Assembly (NCBI GenBank): GCA_964442385.1
Contig: CAYTYZ010000011.1
Span: 1 to 46,640, forward strand
Reading direction: 5' to 3'
Source: CAYTYZ01 sp964442385
GTDB lineage: Bacteria > Patescibacteriota > Microgenomatia > UBA12405
Length of the DNA stretch: 46,640 nucleotides
The number at the start of each line of letters is the position of its first letter. Position 1 is the stretch's first letter. This document shows, piece by piece, positions 17,483-24,378 of the stretch. The notes under the pieces are model-generated. The model ran no database searches. It was given only the letters and a program-made list of their open reading frames with translations, and had not been told where the DNA came from. The position numbers were made by a program, and so were the translations under genes.

Positions 17483-17814
17483 GTCCCTATTATACCGATT
17501 AATATAATCCAATCAGCAATGTTATTGTAAACTGAGATCACACTCACAAACCAGTAATCCCTAACATAACCAAACCTAATTCGGTCAGAAAAATTTACTA
17601 GTCCACCTAAAAATATAAAATACATTCCCCAGGTTTTACCCTGCCTTAATAAGTACAATAAAATTAAGGCAATCAACACTGTAAAATATGGGAAATTTAG
17701 GGAAAAACTAAATCCATAGTTTTTTACAAACCCCAAACCCAATGCTAGCAGTTCATGCCCTAAAAAGACCAAAAAAAATAATCCTATTCTTTTTCCGATT
17801 GACACTTTATACAC
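17446..17814 (-). CDS. lspA: signal peptidase II (lipoprotein signal peptidase)
   Basis: 122 residues with four hydrophobic helices. The catalytic aspartates are D77 in GGLVNFSDR and D101 in YNNIADW; KNYGFSFSL (31-39) matches the NxGxxFS motif. It is shorter than the usual 150-170 residues but keeps both active-site motifs. The enzyme cuts lipoprotein signal peptides after diacylglyceryl transfer. A diverged Lgt-like gene lies two genes upstream, consistent with a lipoprotein pathway. The start is GTG at 17812-17814, 31 nt inside the DksA-like gene; another GTG three codons on is possible. Confidence 0.85.
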   Translation of the reverse strand: MYKVSIGKRIGLFFLVFLGHELLALGLGFVKNYGFSFSLNFPYFTVLIALILLYLLRQGKTWGMYFIFLGGLVNFSDRIRFGYVRDYWFVSVISVYNNIADWIILIGIIGTCILFLKTKKSL

Positions 17815-18146
17815 AATGTAGTTTCAGGATAAACTGACAGCCGATCTGTATCTATCATATTTCCACATTTTTCACACAAACCATATTTACCAATTTTTAA
17901 TCTAGTCAATGCTTTTCTAACTTGCACTAACCTTTTACCTAAAAAATTTACCCTCATTTGAGCAGACTCATGGTCCAACTGTTCATCCACATTTTCTTCA
18001 AGCGAATTCATAGACAAACGGCTAGGATCCCTTGTTGGATCAGATTTTTCTGCTTGTTTCTTTTGTTTTTTAATTTTACTTAACTCACCTTCTAAAAATT
18101 TATGAAGCGGATCCAGAAGCTGCTTTGGAAAAACAATCTTTTGCAT
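17784..18146 (-). CDS. DksA/TraR-type C4 zinc-finger protein
   Basis: 120 residues. A helical and partly coiled-coil N-terminal part (about 8-85) is followed by a C4 zinc finger, C91-x2-C94 and C112-x2-C115. DksA-like proteins bind the RNA polymerase secondary channel. The acidic tip of the coiled coil is not obvious here, so a DksA-like effect on transcription is only possible. The start at 18144-18146 is chosen because a TATAAT (minus strand, 18154-18159) sits 7 nt upstream, which predicts a leaderless mRNA; the frame is open further upstream into the neighbouring gene. Confidence 0.85.
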   Translation of the reverse strand: MQKIVFPKQLLDPLHKFLEGELSKIKKQKKQAEKSDPTRDPSRLSMNSLEENVDEQLDHESAQMRVNFLGKRLVQVRKALTRLKIGKYGLCEKCGNMIDTDRLSVYPETTLCIKCQSEKE

Positions 18147-18153
18147 ATGCTCT

Positions 18154-18159
18154 ATTATA
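18154..18159 (-). promoter_or_regulatory. -10 box of the DksA-like gene
   Basis: TATAAT on the minus strand, 7 nt before the ATG, in the 17-nt gap between the Lgt-like and DksA-like genes. No convincing -35. Confidence 0.5.
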
Positions 18160-18163
18160 CTAT

Positions 18164-18784
18164 CTAAACGGAAAAAGTACCCCCCAGGATAAACAGGCAG
18201 ACCAGAAAAAATAAAGCACAAATGCCATACCAAGGTACAGCCAGGCTCATTCCCAGGAAAAATATTGTGTTTCCAGCCAAAAACATAAAGCCTTTTTTAC
18301 CACTTTTGTACCACCTAAATTTTCTGTATCTTTTGGCCAAAACTAAATCTAAAATCATGGCTAGTGCCAAACTTATAATAGGCCAAAACGTTTGCAAAAC
18401 TAGTGCCCTACTATACAACAAATCATATAAAAGCCAGCCTAGCATAAACAAAGCCACCGCCCACCGAACGTCTTCCAAGAAGTACATAATTTTGGGCATG
18501 TTTTTCTTAGCAAAATATATACAAAATAAAATTAAACTAATATAACCTACGTGTAATTCAAATCCAGGTCGGCGCCAAAAACCCACTATATCCAACAATC
18601 TCAAATCCCATACGTTCCAATAAATAAATACCCAGGCCATCCTAGAGCAGATTAAGAAAAAAAGTGGTGCTAACCACAAAAAACCAAAAGTAGCCTTATT
18701 TCCATCAATTTCTGCCCTCAACCCTTTCCAGGCATTATAGGAAAACAAAAATGATAAAAAAAATACAAAAGCAATTACTATCAC
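18164..18784 (-). CDS. diverged prolipoprotein diacylglyceryl transferase-like membrane protein
   Basis: 206 residues, mostly hydrophobic, with about six helices. Residues 45-92 read like the Lgt core: a SRMAWVFIY segment in place of GGRLGYVLFY, then FWRRPGFELHVGYISL in place of the WEGGMSFHGGLIG motif, then a basic loop. The later Lgt arginine motif (GRxGN) is not found, and the protein is much shorter than the usual 260-290. The nearby lspA supports a lipoprotein role. The family call is inference from pattern; catalytic competence is doubtful. Confidence 0.5.
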   Translation of the reverse strand: MIVIAFVFFLSFLFSYNAWKGLRAEIDGNKATFGFLWLAPLFFLICSRMAWVFIYWNVWDLRLLDIVGFWRRPGFELHVGYISLILFCIYFAKKNMPKIMYFLEDVRWAVALFMLGWLLYDLLYSRALVLQTFWPIISLALAMILDLVLAKRYRKFRWYKSGKKGFMFLAGNTIFFLGMSLAVPWYGICALFFLVCLFILGGTFSV

Positions 18785-18867
18785 AGACTATTATACCAAG
18801 TACGGTAATCTTGAATTAGTCCCTATTCTTTTCACCAGAACTTTCTTTTACAAATTGAAAATTTAGA

Positions 18868-18901
18868 TAAAAACCCAAGCAGAACATAGTTCTGCTTGGG
18901 G
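18868..18901 (-). terminator. strong intrinsic terminator
   Basis: A perfect 12-bp stem (CCCAAGCAGAAC at 18874-18885 with its complement at 18889-18900) and a 3-nt loop, followed on the minus strand by a run of five Ts. It ends the transcript of the unknown gene at 18923-19342. Confidence 0.9.
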
Positions 18902-18922
18902 CTCAAGTTCTGATACCCGACT

Positions 18923-19342
18923 TTACATGTCGTAGTCAGTCAAGAATGTCTCAAAGTCAGGCTGCTCACTTACAAGGTGAATTGCAATCTTGACATTGAA
19001 GAGCGAAGCCATCTCCTCTGCAAGTTTCATTACAATGTCGACATGTTCACGACCATACATATCCAATACCCAATCCTCTTCAGTGGCACCACGCGCACTG
19101 TTACTGAACCAAATTGTTCCGAGAAATTCACGGCGTGGTTCTCGTCTGAAAAGGCCGAACAGGTACTTAATCGGCTTCGAATCGGGATTCTTATGCAGAA
19201 TACCAAGCGAATCAGACTCGTCCAGCGAGTCTAGCTCGATGCCAGTGGATGAGGCAAGGTCGAGTCCCTTAGAAAGTAGAAACCTCCCAACTTTGATTGA
19301 AAGAGCCTCCTGAAAGTCGACGGATCCCGCTTTATCACTCAT
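18923..19342 (-). CDS. hypothetical soluble protein with strong SD
   Basis: 139 residues, acidic, no membrane segment, no family recognised. The start is well supported: AAAGGAG (minus strand, 19349-19355) lies 6 nt before the ATG. It has its own strong terminator and is not coupled to other genes. Codon use is visibly more GC-rich than in neighbours (many CGC, GTC and GAG codons), which hints at recent acquisition or a different expression class. A weak promoter candidate is TTGAGA, 17 nt, TAGGAT within about 19395-19425. Function unknown. Confidence 0.75.
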   Translation of the reverse strand: MSDKAGSVDFQEALSIKVGRFLLSKGLDLASSTGIELDSLDESDSLGILHKNPDSKPIKYLFGLFRREPRREFLGTIWFSNSARGATEEDWVLDMYGREHVDIVMKLAEEMASLFNVKIAIHLVSEQPDFETFLTDYDM

Positions 19343-19458
19343 TGTCTACTCCTTTAAAGGTACTTTTGACTATATCAAGCCAGATTGACCTGATTTCTTC
19401 CTATCCTACCACAATAGTAGTTTTATCTCAAGACCGACTAAGATTACCTTTTCCCGCA

Positions 19459-19545
19459 TGGTGCCGAGAGAGGGAATCGAACCCCCATGATGTTGCCACC
19501 ACACGATTTTGAGTCGTGCGCGTCTGCCAGTTCCGCCATCCCGGC
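19459..19545 (-). tRNA. tRNA-Leu (anticodon CAA)
   Basis: Class II tRNA with a long variable arm. Acceptor GCCGGGA pairs with TCTCGGC (one G-T), followed by discriminator A and an encoded CCA (19459-19461). The anticodon loop CTCAAAA gives CAA, which reads the UUG leucine codon. The T-arm is GGTTCGATTCC. Confidence 0.96.
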
Positions 19546-19677
19546 TTGGGATTGGTCTATTTTAACTTAAAGAGTAATAAAATATCCAGACTTAATCATT
19601 TAATAGTGTCTGTCAACCTACCCGCCTTAGAATGGTTCCGCTTTTCCCCTCTAAGATTATCTTTGTTTGCAGCCTGA

Positions 19678-19908
19678 TTACAATCTATTTTGTTTTCTTC
19701 TAGATTCGCTTTCTCTTCTTGTTTCGGCATTTATAGAATTAAATACATTTAAAAGAATTTGTTCTTTGCTTACCTCGCCTCGGGCCTGGATAATATCATC
19801 CTCATTACCCCCATTTATCTGCAATCGAATCAAGTCTTCCTCCGCCCTCTTCATACCATCTCTCAATATGAGAGTATCAATATAATTAAAGCGCTTTTTT
19901 TTGGCCAT
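19678..19908 (-). CDS. small charged helical protein (hypothetical)
   Basis: 76 residues starting MAKKKRFNYID, rich in Arg, Glu and Lys, predicted helical, ending in a very basic segment (RRESESRRKQNR). No domain recognised. The start at 19906-19908 is chosen over one 36 nt upstream because TATAAT lies 4 nt before it. The charge suggests RNA or DNA contact, but that is a guess. Confidence 0.5.
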   Translation of the reverse strand: MAKKKRFNYIDTLILRDGMKRAEEDLIRLQINGGNEDDIIQARGEVSKEQILLNVFNSINAETRRESESRRKQNRL

Positions 19909-19952
19909 GGCAATTATAATATCACCCTGGCAAACCGATATCAAAGATCAAG

Positions 19953-20234
19953 TCAATTGTATATTCTTATTCCATTTTTAGAATTCCTAACTTTCGTATA
20001 GATTGCCTGGTTCACATCAATTAATCTAACCAGAAAAACTAACGGACTGGAATATTCACTCGGCTGATTTATAGGCATACTAGTCCAGTATTCTTCCAAA
20101 AATGACACTCTGTGCGCCTCATTTAGATGCAATGAGTAACCATCAGGTCTATCCCCCCAACCCACATCCACCTCCTCCCATGGCATATAAACAACTGGGA
20201 ATATCTCTTTTACACTCTCTGGATTTTTTGTCAT
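19953..20234 (-). CDS. hypothetical protein with strong SD and structured leader
   Basis: 93 residues, soluble, with Trp-rich patches (PWEEVDVGWGDRPDG, about 18-32). No family recognised. The start is secure: AAAGGAGG on the minus strand (20239-20246) is 4 nt before the ATG. The leader upstream contains a hairpin followed by six Ts that end shortly before the SD, so expression may be controlled by termination or by access to the SD. Confidence 0.65.
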   Translation of the reverse strand: MTKNPESVKEIFPVVYMPWEEVDVGWGDRPDGYSLHLNEAHRVSFLEEYWTSMPINQPSEYSSPLVFLVRLIDVNQAIYTKVRNSKNGIRIYN

Positions 20235-20250
20235 ACAACCTCCTTTGATT

Positions 20251-20290
20251 AAAAAATAGCGGTGTCTACTAACCGCGAGAAATCGCTATT
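20251..20290 (-). promoter_or_regulatory. terminator-like hairpin with alternative pairing in a 5' leader
   Basis: On the minus strand GCGGT (20272-20276) pairs with ACCGC (20259-20263), then TA and TTTTTT. A competing longer pairing is AATAGCG (20284-20290) with CGCTATT (20255-20261). The T run ends 4 nt before the SD of the next gene. It could simply terminate the upstream gene (20369-21085) or act as an attenuator. Confidence 0.45.
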
Positions 20291-20327
20291 AGTATAACCG
20301 CAATTGGCACCTAGATGGTCGCTGACC

Positions 20328-20344
20328 TATACTAATTTAGTATA
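20328..20344. repeat. 17-bp palindrome, possible operator
   Basis: TATACTAA and TTAGTATA around a single T: a perfect inverted repeat just upstream of the structured leader. Its left end on the minus strand reads TATACT, a possible -10 box, so it may be promoter plus operator. Confidence 0.35.
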
Positions 20345-20368
20345 TCATATTTTCCTAAAATAAATCCC

Positions 20369-21085
20369 CTACTTCTCTTTTGGAGGAATCCTTGTTGCAT
20401 CATACATTTTTATCAACGCATCAAGCTGATCAGCAGATAGTAGTTTTCCAATATCTTCAGTATTAAATGTAAATTTATCTATATTTTTCTTGGGTTCTAA
20501 CAACGCTCGTCTTGCAATTACAGCCGCCTCTGTGTCTCCAGAAAGTACTGCCGCCCTCATAATCTCATCAACCGCCCCTGCAATTAAGTTTTCACTATAT
20601 ACGCCTTTTGCATTAGGAACCCCTATCATATTTTCAGATCCATTCATTGCAGGAATAATCATTTCACTTAGGATAGACTTTGACCTAGGCACATCTACCG
20701 GAGCAGTTACTTCATGTTTATGTAAACCCTTATGTGCCCGTCGCGCACCCGCATCGACAGAACTTTCACCTTCTACCTCGTCAAAGTTCTTACCCCAAAC
20801 CTTGGCCAACCTATCGGCCAATATTGTCTTGTCTTCCTCACTTTTTACACTAGTTTCATAATTCTGAAAACAGGCAACGGTTAACATATTTTCCACCGCC
20901 CATAATGCCGCATCATTTTTACTAGTACGTCTATTTTTACGCACCGAATTAGTTTCAACATCTCCACCTACTCCTAGAAACAACTTGAATGCTTCTTCCA
21001 ATGAAACTTTTGCTTCATCTTCTAAACCAATAATTTCAGATGGTTTATTAACAATCACCTCAGCGGCATCTCTATATTTACCCAT
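20369..21085 (-). CDS. hypothetical helical protein
   Basis: 238 residues, soluble, mainly helical by composition, with a Lys/Arg-rich middle (VRKNRRTSKND, about 48-58; a HKGLHKHE stretch near 118-125) and a Leu-rich C-terminal helix. I recognise no domain. It lies 51 nt downstream of dnaB on the same strand and could share its transcript. There is a TATAAA-like box close to its ATG but no SD. Confidence 0.6.
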   Translation of the reverse strand: MGKYRDAAEVIVNKPSEIIGLEDEAKVSLEEAFKLFLGVGGDVETNSVRKNRRTSKNDAALWAVENMLTVACFQNYETSVKSEEDKTILADRLAKVWGKNFDEVEGESSVDAGARRAHKGLHKHEVTAPVDVPRSKSILSEMIIPAMNGSENMIGVPNAKGVYSENLIAGAVDEIMRAAVLSGDTEAAVIARRALLEPKKNIDKFTFNTEDIGKLLSADQLDALIKMYDATRIPPKEK

Positions 21086-21136
21086 ATATTTTATATTATT
21101 TTATTTTGTACTATTGTCAACTTCTTTTCCACTCTC

Positions 21137-22438
21137 TTATTTCTCCATGTCAAAGAAACTCACATTTTTACCGTTAAAGTACATATTAAAGTCCCCTACT
21201 GGTCCATTTCGGTGCTTGGCAATACTACAGATAACTTGCTCCCGTGCCTCGTTATCCTCACGATGCAAAAAAACCACCACGTCTGCATCCTGTTCGATAC
21301 TTCCACTTTCGCGTAGATCCGACAATCTTGGTTTACCACCTCTAGCTTCCATTGCCCGTGACAACTGAGCGGCTGCCACTACTGGAATTTTTAATTCACG
21401 AGCCAAGTTCTTTAATCCCTGTGAAATTTCTGAAACTTCTTGAACACGATTATCACGAGTGCTTCCATGCATTAACTGCAAATAATCCACCATTATCAAT
21501 TGTATGTTGTGTTCTGCTTGTAACCTCCTAGCCTTGGTCCTAATTTCTGTAACTGTCAGAGCCGGAGTGTCATCAATATAAATAGATGCATCGGCAAGTA
21601 TACCCGATGCTTCGGAATAAATCTCCCAATCAGCGTCATTAAATTGAGCCGTTTTAAGTTTCCAAGCATCCAACATCCCTTGCCTAACCAACAAACGATC
21701 TAAAAGTTCTTCCTTGCTCATTTCCAAAGAAAAAATTGCTACAGGTTTTTTTTCTTCCACCGCCACATATCTTGCGATATTTAAACAAAAAGCTGTCTTG
21801 CCCACTCCTGGTCTAGCCGCCAAAATAATCAAGTTTGATTGTTGCATTCCAGAAAGCATCCTGTCCATAGTTTTAAACCCCGTTGCCACTCCCCTAACCC
21901 CTCCACCCATTTTATGAAGTTCATTGAGTCTGTCAAAGTTAGCCGCAAGTAGCTCCCTTAGCGAGCTAGGTGCATTTTTAATATGTTTCTGAGTAAGACC
22001 AAAGATCTCCTGTTCGGCCATATCCATTAATTCGGTAGCACCCACTCCTTCGTCAAATGCTTTTTCAGTTATTTTGCCACTAGCGGCTATAAGTTCTCTT
22101 TTGGCAAACAGGTCTTTTATAATATGGGCATAACTTTGAGCGTGAGCACTAGTTGGCACTCCATCGGCAAGTTGGGCCAAAAAAGCCTTGCCTCCAATCT
22201 TTTTTAGTAGTTTTTGTTCTTTTAACTTTTCCGAAATAGTCACCAGATCAATGGGCGATCTGGCCTCATTTAGTACCTGCATGGCACCATAGATTGCCCC
22301 GTGAACCGGATTGTAAAACATTTCTGGCTGAAGCACATCTGAAACTTGAAGAAGGGCGTCATTGTTTATTAAGATAGAACCCAATACCGAAGCCTCAACC
22401 TCTACGGCCGATGGTGGTACTTTTAGCTCGTTAGACAT
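21137..22438 (-). CDS. dnaB: replicative DNA helicase
   Basis: 433 residues. The N-terminal DnaB domain (PPSAVEVEASVLGSILI, about 7-23) is followed by the RecA-like core: Walker A AARPGVGKTAF near 208-218, SLEMSKEEL near 237-245, Walker B with MVDYLQL near 316-322, and the LSDLRESGSIEQDADVVVFLHR block near 373-394. This hexameric helicase unwinds DNA at the replication fork. The start overlaps the upstream metallo-beta-lactamase-fold gene by 8 nt. No intein is present. Confidence 0.97.
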   Translation of the reverse strand: MSNELKVPPSAVEVEASVLGSILINNDALLQVSDVLQPEMFYNPVHGAIYGAMQVLNEARSPIDLVTISEKLKEQKLLKKIGGKAFLAQLADGVPTSAHAQSYAHIIKDLFAKRELIAASGKITEKAFDEGVGATELMDMAEQEIFGLTQKHIKNAPSSLRELLAANFDRLNELHKMGGGVRGVATGFKTMDRMLSGMQQSNLIILAARPGVGKTAFCLNIARYVAVEEKKPVAIFSLEMSKEELLDRLLVRQGMLDAWKLKTAQFNDADWEIYSEASGILADASIYIDDTPALTVTEIRTKARRLQAEHNIQLIMVDYLQLMHGSTRDNRVQEVSEISQGLKNLARELKIPVVAAAQLSRAMEARGGKPRLSDLRESGSIEQDADVVVFLHREDNEAREQVICSIAKHRNGPVGDFNMYFNGKNVSFFDMEK

Positions 22439-22970
22439 TCTCAGTTAAAACCACTACCTCGCTACCTTCGGGCAAGGTATCTTGTTCAACTTTCAAAACC
22501 TCAAGCGTCACAGCGTTTTCAACTTCGGTGACATTTTTTGTTGTAAACACGATATAATTTGCTCCAATACGCTTGGCGGTTTCAACCAATACTTTTTGAC
22601 CTAATTTTCCAGGTAAAAGCACACAAACGTCTACCCCAATCTCTTCCAATCTCTCGACTTTTTTATCAGAAAGAGCCACTTGCAAGCCTGGCACAATGGC
22701 CACATCCACCCCATCTACATTTGCCACATATATTGTCCCCGCCCCCTCACTAACACTTGTACCTGCAATTTCAATACCGCCTACTTCATAAGACCCAGGG
22801 CCAGCCAAAACTATTTGTCCTTCGGCCAACACAGCCTCAGAATCAATTTTTAAAGGATAAATGACCACTCGATTTTTAGGATAGTCCGAAGGCGTCTTTG
22901 GATCCACCAAAACCCCGTTTGTCTTTCCTGATATAATTACACCGCCTGTTTGCAATATTTTAAGTTCCAT
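22431..22970 (-). CDS. metallo-beta-lactamase-fold protein lacking the metal motif
   Basis: 179 residues from the ATG at 22968-22970. The GPGSYEVGGI motif (58-67) and repeated beta-strand pattern are those of the UlaG-like MBL group common in CPR genomes. The HxHxDH metal-binding motif is absent: the corresponding stretch reads VVIYPLKIDSEAV. It is therefore probably non-catalytic or uses a different site. TATAAT (minus strand, 22977-22982) is 6 nt before the ATG, so the mRNA may be leaderless. It is coupled to dnaB by an 8-nt overlap. Confidence 0.75.
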   Translation of the reverse strand: MELKILQTGGVIISGKTNGVLVDPKTPSDYPKNRVVIYPLKIDSEAVLAEGQIVLAGPGSYEVGGIEIAGTSVSEGAGTIYVANVDGVDVAIVPGLQVALSDKKVERLEEIGVDVCVLLPGKLGQKVLVETAKRIGANYIVFTTKNVTEVENAVTLEVLKVEQDTLPEGSEVVVLTENV

Positions 22971-22976
22971 GTAGTA

Positions 22977-22986
22977 ATTATATAAA
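22977..22986. promoter_or_regulatory. overlapping divergent -10 boxes
   Basis: ATTATATAAA reads TATAAT on the minus strand (22977-22982) and TATATA or TATAAA on the plus strand (22979-22986). The whole gap between the two divergent ATGs is only 20 nt (22971-22990), so both genes would be expressed without leaders from superimposed -10 elements. Confidence 0.45.
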
Positions 22987-22990
22987 GACA

Positions 22991-23464
22991 ATGTTTAAAG
23001 AACTAGTACTTGCTATACTTTTAGGTATATTTATCGGTTTTGGCGTGACCGGATCTTTTCTTGGTGTCAAAAAAATTGCCCAAAAACGGGCCAATATTCC
23101 TCAAATCTCAGTTCCAACTTCATCTCCAACAGCAAAAAATGAAGTTACCTTCTCTCTTCCCAAAGAAACACCAACCCCAAGCCCACAAAACACCAACTCT
23201 AACCTACTCATAGGCACTCCACTACAAAACGAGGTGGTAACTAAAGATAACTTAACCATCGAAGGCAATAGTAAACCCAACTCCTATATAACAGCAGTAT
23301 CCTCTCTAATTTCTGAATACACCCAAGCCGACGAGTCTGGCAATTTCAAATTAAATCTAACCCTGGATGCTGGCCTCAACCAGATTAAACTCAGCTCTAT
23401 TGACCCTGAGGGCAAAATAGAAACCCTTGATTTACCCATTACTTACTCTAATGCTAAATTTTAA
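22991..23464 (+). CDS. membrane-anchored Ig-like-fold protein
   Basis: 157 residues. An N-terminal helix (about 4-24) anchors it; a Pro/Thr/Ser-rich linker (about 38-70) leads to one beta-sandwich domain of the glucodextranase-B / Big_9 type (about 72-152: pattern T-x-x-x-x-x-I-x-G, then ADESGNF, then GLNQIKLSSIDPEG). Such domains are surface spacers or binding modules. It is divergent from the MBL-fold gene across a 20-nt gap and overlaps the next gene by 14 nt. Confidence 0.7.
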   Translation: MFKELVLAILLGIFIGFGVTGSFLGVKKIAQKRANIPQISVPTSSPTAKNEVTFSLPKETPTPSPQNTNSNLLIGTPLQNEVVTKDNLTIEGNSKPNSYITAVSSLISEYTQADESGNFKLNLTLDAGLNQIKLSSIDPEGKIETLDLPITYSNAKF

Positions 23465-24176
23465 TCTCCTACTTCTGTCAACCAGTCTTGCCCTAGCTAT
23501 TACTAAAACTCCTACACCTACCCCTACCCCACCTAAACCAACCACAATTGTCGAAAATTTTCGCAAAACTATCCAAGATAAAGTGCAAGAAAAAATTAAC
23601 GAAGTTAGATCAAGTGGGGCTAAAAAAGCTTATCTTGGGGTCGTCAAAAACACCAACCTACTCGAGCTAGAGCTGGATCTCGCCAATGGCACAACAAAAA
23701 AAATGTCCCTTTCCTCTGAACTGGTTTTTACCGATGGTAAACAAAAATTACAACCAGCCACCCTAAAGCCTGGTCAAACAGTTTTAGCAATCGGCTACCT
23801 AAAGTCAGATGATTCTTTTGATGCCAAAAGAATAGTTCTGCAAAGCAAGTCTGATTTAGACAAACCAACTTTAACCATGACCTATGGCCAAATCGCTGAT
23901 ATCTCAAAATCTTCCAAAACGCTTTTGATTGTACCCAGCAACAATATTGGCAAAGAGATACAAGCCATAGTTGACGACAAAACTACTTTGTTAAACCTAG
24001 GAAAAAAAAATATAGCATATCCAGACTTAAAAAAATCACAAAAAGTTATTGCCTTTACCCAGCCAAAAGACAAGACTGGAAAAACACAAATAATTAGAAA
24101 ATTAGTCCTACTCTCACCTGTTGCCACTGCCCCGAGCCCAACTCCAAAGGTTGCTAAACCAACAAATACCCAGTAA
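23451..24176 (+). CDS. secreted DUF5666-like beta protein
   Basis: 241 residues. The start at 23451 gives a clean signal peptide (hydrophobic 2-17) and overlaps the upstream stop by 14 nt; a longer frame from 23427 is less likely. After a Thr-Pro repeat (about 18-31) there are two similar beta modules with the pattern strand, K-x-G-Q-x-V-x-A-x-G and strand, as in DUF5666 proteins. The C-terminus is again Pro/Thr/Lys-rich. Probably extracytoplasmic and co-expressed with the upstream Ig-like protein. Function unknown. Confidence 0.65.
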   Translation: MLNFNLLLLSTSLALAITKTPTPTPTPPKPTTIVENFRKTIQDKVQEKINEVRSSGAKKAYLGVVKNTNLLELELDLANGTTKKMSLSSELVFTDGKQKLQPATLKPGQTVLAIGYLKSDDSFDAKRIVLQSKSDLDKPTLTMTYGQIADISKSSKTLLIVPSNNIGKEIQAIVDDKTTLLNLGKKNIAYPDLKKSQKVIAFTQPKDKTGKTQIIRKLVLLSPVATAPSPTPKVAKPTNTQ

Positions 24177-24246
24177 AATCCATTTGTTCTAATGTATCAT
24201 TTGATTATTGAGAATTGATATATTGGATATTCGCCTAAGGCGACAT

Positions 24247-24324
24247 GGTGGTATTAGCTCAATTGGTTAGAGCACTGCTCTGTGAAAGCAGAGGTTGTCG
24301 GTTCGAGCCCGATATACCACCCCA
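24247..24324 (+). tRNA. tRNA-His (anticodon GTG)
   Basis: The anticodon loop CTGTGAA gives GTG. The acceptor GTGGTAT pairs with ATACCAC; the extra G-1 (24247) pairs with discriminator C73 (24321), the hallmark of tRNA-His, and CCA is encoded (24322-24324). The D-arm has AGCTCAATTGGTTAGAGC and the T-arm GGTTCGAGCCC. Confidence 0.97.
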
Positions 24325-24378
24325 AGTAACTAATTAAATACCAAGTAAACTTTTCCCGTTTCTAAGCTAAACTGGAAT

